Positions 53,371-64,000 of a stretch of 64,000 bases of DNA are shown piece by piece. The notes beneath the pieces were generated by a model that saw nothing but the letters and a program-made list of their open reading frames with translations, had not been told where the DNA came from and ran no database searches. The stretch lies in assembly GCF_964275005.1 (NCBI RefSeq), contig NC_092706.1, positions 27,004,942 through 27,068,941 on the forward strand, in the 5' to 3' direction. The translations under genes were made by a program, and so were the position numbers. The DNA comes from Diadema setosum (lineage: Eukaryota > Echinodermata > Echinoidea > Diadematoida > Diadematidae). Position 1 is the first letter of the stretch; the number at the start of each line of letters is the position of its first letter.

Positions 53371-54080
53371 TGTGGCCCTGCATCACAAAACCAACAAAAA
53401 GTCGCCAGATATGGATTTTTAGTTAAGGGCAGATTCTGAAAGAGCAGACTTTAAGCTTTAAAGTGATGTACATGTATAACTCAATTCAAACGGACCTACC
53501 CTAACCTAACCTATCTAAATACTGGAAAGAAAGCACACACTCTGGAAAAGCGTGAACTGAGAAAAAGAGGCTCTGAAGTACAGGGTCTATTCAAGCCCTT
53601 AATCTTTACCAAGCCGTGCTAGCTTTGTGATGAAAGGGACAAAATACAAGATGTAAACCAATCGAGGAACAACAATGAAGGAATTATCAGATTGAGCTGA
53701 AATTGGGCATGTTCTATTAATACATTCTGTCCATGACTAATGCCAACTTTCAAAGCAGCAGCGTGATCCTTTCAAAAGTTATTAGACTTGACAGTGAAGA
53801 GTGTGCAAAGGATTTCGAGAAATGAAAAGAGACCTCCAAGACATACCCGATCATTCTCCTCTCCCCTCAGAAATTAACGGTTGTAGGAAAACTGCTGAAA
53901 ACACACTTTCCCATTCCTGTTATGATCCCAAAGTAAAGAGTACTGTAGAACATAGAAGTATAGGTCTGTCAGAAAATATGAAAACTCAGATTGACTCTGT
54001 TGACCCATTTCACTTTTTTTGAGTCCTCACGTAAAATCAAGGGGTGCGACTTTTTGTTGGTTTTGTGATGCATGGTCACA
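53371..54080. mobile_element. MITE with 34-bp inverted ends (TGTGRCCNTGCATCACAAAA)
   Basis: Left TGTGGCCCTGCATCACAAAA and right complement TGTGACCATGCATCACAAAA continue inward through CCAACAAAAAGTCGC with almost no mismatch. Non-coding. The TGTGACC start links it to the TGTGACCC family. Confidence 0.85.
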
Positions 54081-54370
54081 TTATGGTTTGTGTCGGCAGA
54101 CGTGACTATACAAATTATGCGTGATGGCACACTAATTAATGTGCTACCTATTTTGCACTTGTTTTTAATAGTCTCTGAGCTAAGTATGAACCATGGATTT
54201 GATTTGAACCAGCTTGATATTTTTTTTATTTATTTATTTATGTTTATTTTATTTTTTTGCAGAGATGCTCAAATGTTTTTTTTTTTTTTTTTATGTGTGT
54301 GTGTGTGTGTTTTACTCTGAATGTTATGTTGAAGCGAGATGAATCATAATAATGGTGTACAGAAAGTTAC

Positions 54371-54761
54371 AAGGATATAGTATAGTTTTGGTCAAGACTT
54401 AACTTCAGGTTTCTAACATTTTTGAATGAGATAACGAGAAACCTATGAAATATGAAGGAGTATCTAATTACAAGAAGAATTCGACGTTTACTAGTTGATG
54501 AAAACTGATTTTGAAATTGCTAAGATATCCAAAACAGAGCAATCCTAATAAAAGGTGGGACTCACCTTTTATTATGATTGCTTTGTTGTGTTTTGTTTGT
54601 TTCGGATGTCTTGGCCATTCCAAAACCGATTTTCATCAAATAAACTTTGAATTCCTCTGAGAATGGTATGTTCTGTATAACGTATTTCAGAAGTGTTTTC
54701 TTGGTATCTCGCAAAATGTGAAGAGCCCGATCCTCATCCCCACCAATACTATACCATCACT
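54371..54761. mobile_element. Degraded TTAA-type MITE (AGGGATCGTATAG family)
   Basis: It matches 49385-49949 without the nested piece (TATAGTTTTGGTCAAGACTTAA ... CACCAATACTATACCATCA), followed by TTAA at 54762-54765. The left TTAA is lost. An internal AAAAGGTGGG / CACCTTTT hairpin is retained. Confidence 0.7.
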
Positions 54762-55375
54762 TTAATGCTTTATACGTTTTCACCATGTTCCCCGTGACCA
54801 CGTCAGCCCCGTTTTCCCGAAATGTAGTACGCCGTGGGCAGGTGGGATAGTTTCCCCTTTTCTCTCTTTAGGTCTCCGTATTTTAGTTTGTTACAAGGGT
54901 ATCCTTGTCCCAGACTAGTGAACATGTATAGCTAGACTACTGGTGCACATATTCTAGTCGCGTCACACTAAGGACGGCCTCCAAGCCTATATTTTTTTTG
55001 GACATGTCACGTCACGTCACGTAACGTTTTGTTGTGTTCACCCCCTCTTTCTACGGCCCATTAGGTTTCTCATCAGCACCGTGACAGCCGGAGCAATTAT
55101 TGTTTGACAGCTTAATATGACATGACATCCACGGTAATCACGTTCCCCATCACGGTCCTCCCCCCCCCCCCCCCCCTCGTGATTATATAAGGCTGTACTC
55201 TCTACCATTGTGTGATACATGACCTATCTTCTCCGGGTTAGCCTTTCTGCTCTTTTGGTATCGCCACCCTAACGGCTTGTTGAATATTAACAGACTGGTG
55301 TGCACTGAAAAAGGGGAAAATCACATGCACACACAAACACACCCACCCCCCGCGCGCGCACACACATACATATCT

Positions 55376-55535
55376 TGGGCTAGCTGTTGCATAGAAGTTA
55401 CTATGGTAACTTTGCCATCTAATGGTAACTTCCATGGAATTTTTATTTTTGATTGGCTGTTGAGTATTGTTGCCATGGTAGTTACCATTGGATGGCAAAG
55501 TTACCATAATAGTAACTTTTATGCAACGGGCCCCA
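55376..55535. mobile_element. Short hairpin MITE, right duplicate copy
   Basis: Counterpart of 2364-2518, with the left tip altered (GGGCTAGCTGTTGCATAGAA). Confidence 0.75.
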
Positions 55536-56835
55536 GATAACTACTAGTAAAACAAAGAAAAGGACAATAACGCGAACATAAAATGTGTCCAGAAGCAGGA
55601 AAGAAAATCGCGTAGGCCTATACAAGACCAGAGGACGAACAACGGACGGGTTTTTTAATGATTCTTCATTGTGAGCAGATGGACTTTCATCTTGGCTTCT
55701 TCTTCTTCATCAATAGGGAGTTTTAGATTTTCGACGCGGACGTTTAAGACGAGGATAGCATTAACCGTTCTCATTTCTCCCTGCGTCGTGTTGCAAAGTA
55801 GCCTAAGATTGCACGAGGACGCAGCCTATATACAAAGTAAAATGGCGCCCCACACAAGTTCATTGCACCAAGTTCTAGAAGTTCTCTGCGTCGTGAATTA
55901 AGCGGACGCAAAAATGGTCCAGAACCGTGTCGCGAAAATCTAAAGCTCCCTATTGTTTTTTTTTTTCTGCTTCTCTCCTTGCCCCTTTTCTCCCTCTCCT
56001 GTCTCCTTTTCTTTCAGTCACATCGTCTTCTTAGGTTTCATCTTCTTCATCGTTACTTTTCTTGTCATTATCGTCTCCCATAGGCCCTACTTTTCGCTCT
56101 TTTTCTTCTCCTTTTCCCTTTTCATAATATTTTTTTCTTTTTTTTTTTAGTTCCTGCTTTATATTAGCATTTGTCATTTCAGTTTAATTTCATTTCTTCG
56201 TTCCGATTTCAATGCGCTATAACCGATTTTAGCAAAGTGTGGGCGTAATCATGACTTATAATATGCATCATACTTATTATGTTTACACATTTTCTTACAA
56301 CCTCGGCTCTGCACGCTCAAAGTACATGACATACAGTATTATGTATAGGCTACTACTTTACAGCATTTTGATGAAGTTGCAATCGGAATTGTTTTGTTTT
56401 GTTTTTCGATATCTGGAAAACGATATAAACTCACGTGATTTAAACAAATACGCACCTTTTTGCTTGTTTGAGCTCGTAGAAGTCAATGGAATAGGCTCAT
56501 CTGCTTGTTACAACGATAAATTTGTACATACATGTAGATCATAATTATGAAAATAACGTTAGGCCTAATTTGGACATGAATGCTTTCTGCGTTTTGAGAT
56601 GTTCCGCAAACAGCATGCTATTATACAGATTGATATGACTGATTGGAGACCCGAATGCAATGGCGTGTTTATGCTCTGCTACTTGTTGCTGCAATTTTCC
56701 ACTCTTAAACCATCCTTCAAATATTTCAGGGAAATTGTATTTACCATATCGATATCATCAAATTTTCAGTATGCAGGTGCAACTCGTACCCCCCCCCCCC
56801 CCGAGAATTTTTTTTTTTGAACAGTCTAACTCTCA

Positions 56836-59800
56836 TACCCCTTTCAGGTAATCGTGGATGCGGATAATAGGAGCACAAGTCGTAAAATTTCGATTACATG
56901 AACGGGAGAGGAGTAGAAAAGTGCGCATTATTTTTATGCTGCTATTATGCGCATAATTGCAGCATGAGGAGTAGATCGAGAATACATGAACGCGTTTTAC
57001 GACTTATCCGCACTAACATTCCACAGTTCGGTCAAAGGTCACTCGATTTCCCGCACAATTCACCGCTGATTGCTGAGCTTGAGCGCGCGAGAGGTGTGCA
57101 TACACGTGAGGACAGTGCCGTATATTAAAGCCCAAAGAAAGTTCTGGTAAGCCTGCAAAAGTTGTCAAATTTTGCTCCAAAATGTGAACGTGTGCCTAGG
57201 AAATGTGCGGAATAACGCTGTAATAACAAGATATTCGATGGGTAACGACGAAAATGGGAAATATTAACAAAAAACGTTCAGTCTCAGAACTTACCCGAAC
57301 GGGGTCAGGCTAGACTCGGACTCGGGGATAACTCGGTCTCGCTGTGCTTGATGGCGGGATGAGTTGTATTGGTTGTCCCTCTGGATTGTACAGCGTTGTA
57401 CTATGCATATGGGAGCGGCCTGTATAAACTACATTGTAGCGTTCTGGCTACTCGCAGTAATGGTCCGAGTTGTTACAACGCGCGCATCAAAAACCTCTTT
57501 GGCGCGCATGCAAAATTAGTGTGCGCCTCTCAAGCACCTCTAAAAGCAATCAAAGACGCTTGATAAACAACAACAAAAACTTCAAAGACCGCGCGTCTCA
57601 GCAACTGAGGTGATGTGCGTATTTAGGCTTGAGGACCGCGCGCTGTCCATTTGTTTTGCACAGGATTATTAGCACGCACTTTCCTGTCTGCTCATCAAGG
57701 CCTCGTTTGGTACCCGTAGTATAGAGTACTGATGAACATGGCGATCACGAACTGTGTGTAAATTGTCTGAAATAGGGTCGAGTTTTCCCTGAGACCGAGT
57801 TAGTCTGGAGCCTTCTGGAATAAAAGTCGGTCTACCGACTTTTATTATTTTTCTCAAAATACTCCAAAACGACTCATCATTCCGGCAAACCGCGTCAGCC
57901 AGGTAAGTTTCTTTGTAGACTCTTTCGATATATTGCGAGCAAATATGAAATGGTGTCAGACGGGTTCTCAGGCCCTTACCAGAACTTAGTTTTCACTTTA
58001 AGAGAGTCTGGCCAACTCGGTTTTCGGCTTAGGTGTTTTGAAGCCTGTGATTGGTCAAAAGCTGGTCCCGTGACCTACAGGCGCCATGTTGTTACCAAAG
58101 TCAATCACGCGGGCGCGAGCAGAGCTCATACGCAGTGCCCATTGTTCATTACGCGCTAATATTGCTTGCCTTGGGGACTTCCCCTGAATATCAGTCATGG
58201 TGCAGTGGGGATATGTCATTGCCGTAAGGTTGTCAACTTTATTTAAGTATATAGAAGGTACAACACGAAAGATATTTTGATATCTTATTGCCATAAACTG
58301 AAGATTAGTCATGCCTTCCTGCGCAGCATGGCGTTGCGCGAACCGACCTGGCTCTTAGTGTAATGATGCACAGCTTTCCGACAGATCCAAAATAAAGGAA
58401 AAAGCGGGAAATCAGAGTGCGACGGGAAAAATATATCTGATTTGTTTTCTTTGGATTCCTCGCGGTGTCTTTCAGACTATCCAAGTTTTGATTCACATTT
58501 GTATGTCTCCGCCATAACATACGAAAGTGTCGCCTGAGGCATTTGTTTTGGTCGTCCGTCCGTCATTCCGTCTGTCCTTCACATCGCAATCAATATTGTG
58601 GACACCGTTTGAGGCAATGAAACTTGACATGTATGCTTGTGTGAGTGGACGAAGTTTTGTTTTTAGCTTATAGGGCTTATAGGACCGTGATTTCTCGTGA
58701 TTTTATTCTATTTATTCATTTTTTTTTTGGGGGGGGGGGGAGGTATGGGAGGGGGGTAAGGGTCAAGGATCAATGTCAGGTAAAATGTAATATTAAAATT
58801 CTACTCTCTATTGTTGAAATACTATTACCCATGCAGTTCCTAAACACCTTGGAAATTACCCAATTCACAAACTTAAAACCAAATATGGTACACGTATTTG
58901 CATGCTATCATTACTACACAATGACGCGTGATAGGGAAAGATTTTGGCCATGATGGTCAAAGGTAGGTCAAATACCAAAATGACAGAATTTTCTATATAC
59001 TTTTAAAATAACCGTTGAAAGTATTGCCATGAAAATAGTAGTAAGTAAAAAGCAGTGAGAAGAAGTAAGCAAAAGTAAAAATGCTCAAATTCCTTAATAC
59101 TTGCTCTCTTAAACAATAAAAGACATCCATTCATACCTAGTTCAAGGAAAGTAAACATTCGACGTATTAAATTCAGTGACAAATTTGCCATTTTTTCTGC
59201 CAATTATGTGAAACTGTCGTGTAACATAGACGTACTCTACACCTGCTAAGAGAACAATGTAATATGGCGGAGGAATACCGGTCGCCATTAGGACATCTTT
59301 ATTTGTGTGGGTTTTTTTTAATCATTTGGTACAGATGTCACTGAGGATATCCCTCATATCATGTTATCCAGGTAAAGTATAATTGTGCTTTCGTTCAACA
59401 TGTCTTTTTTAGATACCGGTATTATTTTTAAACAATTTTAGATCATTTTACATATACCTTAATATCGGTGACGTCACTTTTTCATGTTGTACATTGTACA
59501 TAGGTGTATTCCTTTTGAATTACATACTAATCGACCTTCATGTCAGTTTCATACATAATTATATGGGACTATGGTGATTGATGATTACAATGTATTTACG
59601 TGGGAAACAGTAATCACTGTGGAATTCGTCTATCCTCTGCACAGCTAGAATTGTAAATTTATATATAATACATCATGTTGTTATACAATATTCTTGTTCT
59701 CTGGACAACTTGCTGAATACAATATACATACCATACAGTCTAGTGAAAGTTTACGATACGACTTACTGTGAATTCTTCTTTTATTTTCACAGCAATAATT

Positions 59801-60375
59801 CATCATTTTTTATATTCAGGAATTATGTCCTTTAGACAGCTTCCCTATTATTTATACGGTATACCTGTGTGCTTGTGTCTATTTGAATGTGTAAAAATGA
59901 TTGATTATTGGCTTTGTTCAACATGGATGGAATGAAAGAATGTCCCTCCCTCAACCTACCCCCTTTCTCCCCCTCCCCCCTCCCCCTCTCTCTCCCTCTC
60001 TAGGCAAGAGAAAGAAAAGTCAAGCAACACCGTGCCTTTGGGACGCCTGCGCGTACACACTTAACCCTCCAAGCGCACACGCTAAAACCATAAGCGCACT
60101 GTACGCTGGGTAACGACATGGCGTCCAATTTATGAGTTGGCCAGACTCTCTTAATATACGGCACTGCGTGAGGATATTCACCGGAAACATTACGTCATTA
60201 TAGAGGCGTGCGCAGTAACCATGACAAATAACTCGCACAAATAACTCGCACCATTATATGAACGGGTGCTCGTAAAAGTAGTGCGCACTTCATGGGATAT
60301 ATGAACGCGATTTTGACTACTTCATCCGCATTATTTGGATGCGGATAATTGAACCGCGATTACCTGAAAGGGGTA
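56836..60375. mobile_element. 3.54-kb inverted-repeat transposon with TCA target duplication
   Basis: Perfect 19-bp ends TACCCCTTTCAGGTAATCG / CGATTACCTGAAAGGGGTA, bordered by TCA at 56833-56835 and 60376-60378. The left duplicate has an empty site (ACTCTTAGTAACT, about 3627-3639). Subterminal arms (56836-57125 and about 60125-60375) are imperfect inverted repeats sharing CAGTGCCGTATATTAA-type sequence. The interior (58002-60120) shows no transposase; it has a G-run (58729-58740) and a CT-rich run (59950-60000). A TTAA element is nested at 57129-57997. Confidence 0.9.
57129..57997. mobile_element. Nested TTAA element inside the 3.54-kb transposon
   Basis: TTAA at 57125-57128 and 57998-58001. 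Ends AGCCCAAAGAAAGTTCTGG / complement AGTGAAAACTAAGTTCTGG. The host element's opposite arm preserves the uninterrupted sequence (CTCTTAATATACGGCAC, 60148-60164), which shows the insertion point directly. The 57838-57950 part recurs at 50610-50700. Confidence 0.85.
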
Positions 60376-61292
60376 TCAGTAACTAGGACAAATCAAATTT
60401 ATGTAGGCCTATACATAGGTTATAGAGAGGTCAAGGCTTAGTCTTGCGTCCATGCAAGATACAAAACTCTTCAAGACTTGTGCATTGAATCTCTGAAGCG
60501 TGATCTGATCGGTTTGCTGATTGCGTTTGGCTGGCAGGTCGATATCATTAGTGCTCCGTGCAACCTCGGCTCTGCAGGCTCACAGTGCGCGACAAAAAGT
60601 AAGTACCACATTACCATTATTGATCAAGTTGTACTCAGAAATGTTTATTGGGTAATAGACGCTAATCCAAGTTATCTGGCAGGTAAATATAGACGGATGT
60701 TTGGTTTTTCTTTTCTGTTTTGCTTTTCGAGCTCTTAAAAGCCAACTGTATAATAGGCGTATACCAACTATCATGATATAGTTTTTATCATACGTATAAA
60801 TCATATTATCATGACATTATCCAACGGCTGAGTACTGTTTGTGTTCGAGATGTGCCGCAAATATGTCATAATGCGCAAGAATGTAATTCTTTTTTATTGA
60901 AATTATACTGAATAATGCTATAGATATTGTTGGAATAATATCATAGACTTTAATGAATTCAATAATAATATAAATGAATGATTTGAAGCACTGAACATGA
61001 ATCCGTTTTCATAATGGGAAATTACAGTTTCACTTTTCTTAAATACAGTGTATAATTCAATTGAATGTGTTAAAGTCTTAATAAATATTATTCATAAGAC
61101 ACACGAATAGCTGAGAAATTTGCTCCACTGATTGTATCAACTCACATTCTTACTACAGATATCTATTCGAGTATTTTTTTTTACCAGTGGTATAACCAAC
61201 CATCTGTCTGTATTTTGAAATTAGTCAACCTTTGTAAGCCCTCATTATAAGACATCCTCACACACACGCACACATTATATATATATATATAT

Positions 61293-62710
61293 ATTGTAGC
61301 GAACAACGGGGCCTTGGCACTTATGCAGACCGAGCCGACCGTCCGTTTGATCGAAATATACGATCACTCTATGAAGAGGATAAAACCTTAAGCTTCCCAC
61401 CACTTGTACGTCACCAGTCTACACCTTGCACTTCACACTGATTCAAAGACACATTCTCACTTCTCACATCTAATTCACCCAACACACTGACCAGTGAATT
61501 TTCACTCTCACTCCCGACGTCGTTTCTAGAGTACGTCGTTCTCTGACGTTCGCCTTGGAAGTACGTCGTTTGTACTTTTCATTTCCAAAGTACTGTACTT
61601 CGTTCTCCGACGTCAGTTCTGGAAGTACGTCGGACGTACTTGTTTCTTCCAAAGTACTGAACTTCGTTCTCCGACGTCTGTTCTGAAAGTACGTGGGACG
61701 TACTTGTTCCTTCCAAAGTACTGAACTTCGTTCTCCGACGTCTGTTCTGGATACTCAGTTATCCCACGGTGCAGCAAAGCCCGCTCGAGAATGCTCGCAA
61801 AGGCTGCTGGATGAGTTGTCTTCTGCTGCAGAACCACCGGATGCCATCCTAGTCTCACCAGCATTCATTCCAACCAGTACTTATGTTATACTGAACACGA
61901 ATGCATCACAATTTCAGAGGCGATGTACCGGAACACCAACTTGTTTATTTACAGGTAGTGTGTACATACTCACGTTCACAACTCGTACCGAGTACAAGGC
62001 AGAAAGACAATGCTATCCCGAGGATCAGCCTCTCTTCTTCACTGCCGAGCACTGAGAATATGAGCAGAGTAGCGTGGAAGTGTGATACAAGCACAAAGCC
62101 TTTCAAAACGAAAAATGAGGTAGCTAATAGTACCTGTGCTGAATTATTATAGGCATGGTTATCAATTTCTCCTAAAATTTCCTTTATTCTTTCTTTAGTT
62201 TTACACAGAGTTAAGCTATCCCTTTAAACTCTTCACAGTTTGATTGAAATCATTTAAATCAAACATCAACACCATATTCAGTCCCATAACTGATCAGGTT
62301 TACTAATTAATCAACATTAATTGTCTAAAATGTGTCATATGGCCAACCTGTATACACACGTATACACACACAATGCTAAATGTGTGTGTCAAACCTCTGT
62401 AACACAACTTTGAACTTACTGTAGGAATTATCGCTGCACTTATCATCCATACTTTTTATCACTATCTGAATCTCCACAAAAACCACTAATTGACAAATAA
62501 TCATCAATACAGAAGGCTGACTTAAAGGAACAATTCAAACACTCTTTTAGAATGCATAGCTTGTTACATGTATAAATCAGCACAAAGTAACCACGACTAC
62601 ATTGTGTTACTGAATATCTATGAACAAATTTCGCTCTAACAATAGTTTCGCACAAATTCCAAAGGAAATGCACTACACTCTACACAAAATAAATATCATT
62701 TTGTTACAAT
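61293..62710. mobile_element. Insertion in a TA repeat, only in the right copy
   Basis: The left copy has a plain (TA)n here (4449-4490). The inserted 1.4 kb has weakly inverted ends (ATTGTAGCGAAC / complement ATTGTAACAAAA) and a 63-bp tandem array at 61500-61750. It has no recognisable proteins. About 110 bp before it (61184-61292) also differ from the left copy. Confidence 0.65.
61500..61750. repeat. ~63-bp tandem repeat with ACGTAC/GTACGT palindromes
   Basis: About four units. TTCTCCGACGTC recurs at 61603, 61667 and 61730, with a diverged first copy near 61540. Each unit carries the palindrome-like AAGTACGTCGGACGTACTT. Confidence 0.8.
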
Positions 62711-63799
62711 ATATATATATATATATATACAGACAAATACACACATATAGACACACATTATAAACACTATGTAATTATATACATTATATTCTATACATTA
62801 ATATATAAAACACAGAAATATACTCCAAGTTTAAAATCACTTCAATCATAGCTCAAGAGTTGTGGATGATATTCATTTGTTAGTAAACATGAAGATAATT
62901 ATGATTCCAGTATTTCCCTCCTAAAATTGATTAAAAAATTTCCTCAAATCTCTGAATGAAGGCATGCTCCCCATTAAAATGTATTGATATAATAAAATGA
63001 ATAAGACTTGATAGCAAAAGAGAAAGAAAAAATGAAAATTAACATAAGTATGGAAATAGATTGAATTCAATAATACAGACAGCAAGAAAAGGAGTTGATT
63101 GTGATTTATAGAGGAATATAAGTAACAGTTCTTAAGCATGGAAGCTATTAATGATTTACATTGGAAAAGAGAAAAACGTCAACACCATGGTTATTTTTTT
63201 CAAAAGGTGATAAGTTAATTAATGATCAAATGTTTGTAGATTAATTCAATTCTTAACTTTCTAATATGCAACAACAAAAAAAAATTGAATCTCAAAATTT
63301 TCCAAAAACTAATTGCTATTTAAGTATGGTTCTCCAGCTAGGTCTCTGCCATAAATCAATATTTTTTCACCCTGCCTAACGAAACATCAATTACAAATTG
63401 AAAGCACAATTGAAAAATTATTTGTTTTCTCACACTCCTGGTAACTCTTCAAATACCCAGGATTGCTTTGTTTTATACTATGAAACGTGTGTGTGCGTGT
63501 TTGTGCATGTAAGGGGTTTATGATAAGTTGCGTTTTCTGAGCCAATCTAGTTTGCTTTTATTATTAGTAACATGTAAAAGATATACGTTGTAACATTCAC
63601 GGACGAATGTCTTACAATAACTACCGTACTTTCTTCTCGTTTCCTATTCCATTATCTTATATTATTTACACGGATAGTAATGATCGACACATGTTACTTT
63701 AATTGGTGTCTTTATATTGATCTATGATTGATATGAATTACACTGAAGTAAACTGACTAATTCCATATAATCGGTACTTTGTTATAAACTGCCAAGCTG

Positions 63800-63800
<1 letters not shown>
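62711..63800. other. Non-coding stretch of the right duplicate
   Basis: AT-rich DNA collinear with 4475-5568; no gene. Confidence 0.6.
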
Positions 63801-63847
<47 letters not shown>

Positions 63848-63848
63848 T
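63801..63848. repeat. (TTA)n microsatellite
   Basis: Counterpart of 5569-5621. Confidence 0.9.
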
Positions 63849-64000
63849 AGCTTTCGTTAATCATGCCCAACTTGGCAGTGTTGGTAATTCTGACAGCCCA
63901 GTTTGGCATACCAATCCCTCCTTCCGAAGATTTAGATAAATTGCATAGTTCAAGAAGCCACTAGTTTCATGAGAGGTTGTGAAGTCAGGTATTCGTGGCG

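Larger units (their letters stand above)
54863..64000. repeat. Right copy of the long direct duplication
   Basis: It is collinear with 1-5774 and enlarged by insertions at 56836-60375 and about 61293-62710. It lacks the 445-2300 insertion. It also retains about 210 bp (56299-56510) that the left copy has lost at about 3303. It holds no supported gene. The open frame at 60478-60738 is the counterpart of 3733-3993 and shows no sign of coding constraint. Confidence 0.9.

Overview
The window looks like nuclear DNA of a marine invertebrate deuterostome, most likely an echinoderm and probably a sea urchin. I base this on split genes with GT-AG introns, a low gene density, very dense short inverted-repeat transposons, TAGGCCTA-rich noncoding DNA, tandem GACCTTTGACCT motifs, (GAATT)n-tailed retroelement ends and long homopolymer and microsatellite runs. 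The species cannot be fixed from sequence alone. There are no bacterial-style operons, CRISPR arrays, rRNA genes or recognisable tRNA genes.

The only clear protein-coding content is a pair of tandem plus-strand paralogues of the acyl-CoA thioesterase / bile-acid-CoA:amino acid N-acyltransferase family (ACOT/BAAT, an alpha/beta hydrolase with an N-terminal beta-sandwich). Gene B (about 23.5-47.2 kb) is complete: eight coding exons, 463 residues from the conserved internal Met, or 486 from an upstream Met pair. Its triad is Cys254, Asp354 or Asp355, and His390. Gene A (about 7.5-18.4 kb) has intact copies of exons 1-6 with identical lengths and splice phases, but I find no exons 7 and 8 before gene B. 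It therefore lacks its own catalytic His and stop exon. Either it is a 3'-truncated duplicate, or its exon 6 is spliced in frame to the 3' exons of gene B.

Layout: 1-5774 is a non-coding segment that recurs in direct orientation at 54863-64000. Each copy carries insertions the other lacks. 5775-7296 holds repeats. 7297-18420 is gene A, with an insertion splitting its first exon. 18421-23337 is repeat-rich spacer. 23338-47238 is gene B; its 12-kb first intron contains two large inverted-repeat transposons of about 5.1 and 4.4 kb. 47239-54862 is downstream spacer with a piggyBac-like element, several TTAA-flanked miniature elements and two isolated candidate exons of unknown genes.

Most of the remaining DNA is transposon-derived. 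TTAA target duplications are unusually frequent: at least a dozen elements from several families. The two genes would supply related acyl-CoA-processing enzymes. The paralogues are nearly identical in exons 1-3 but strongly diverged in exons 5-6, next to the catalytic Asp, so any functional difference between them probably lies in acyl-substrate selection.
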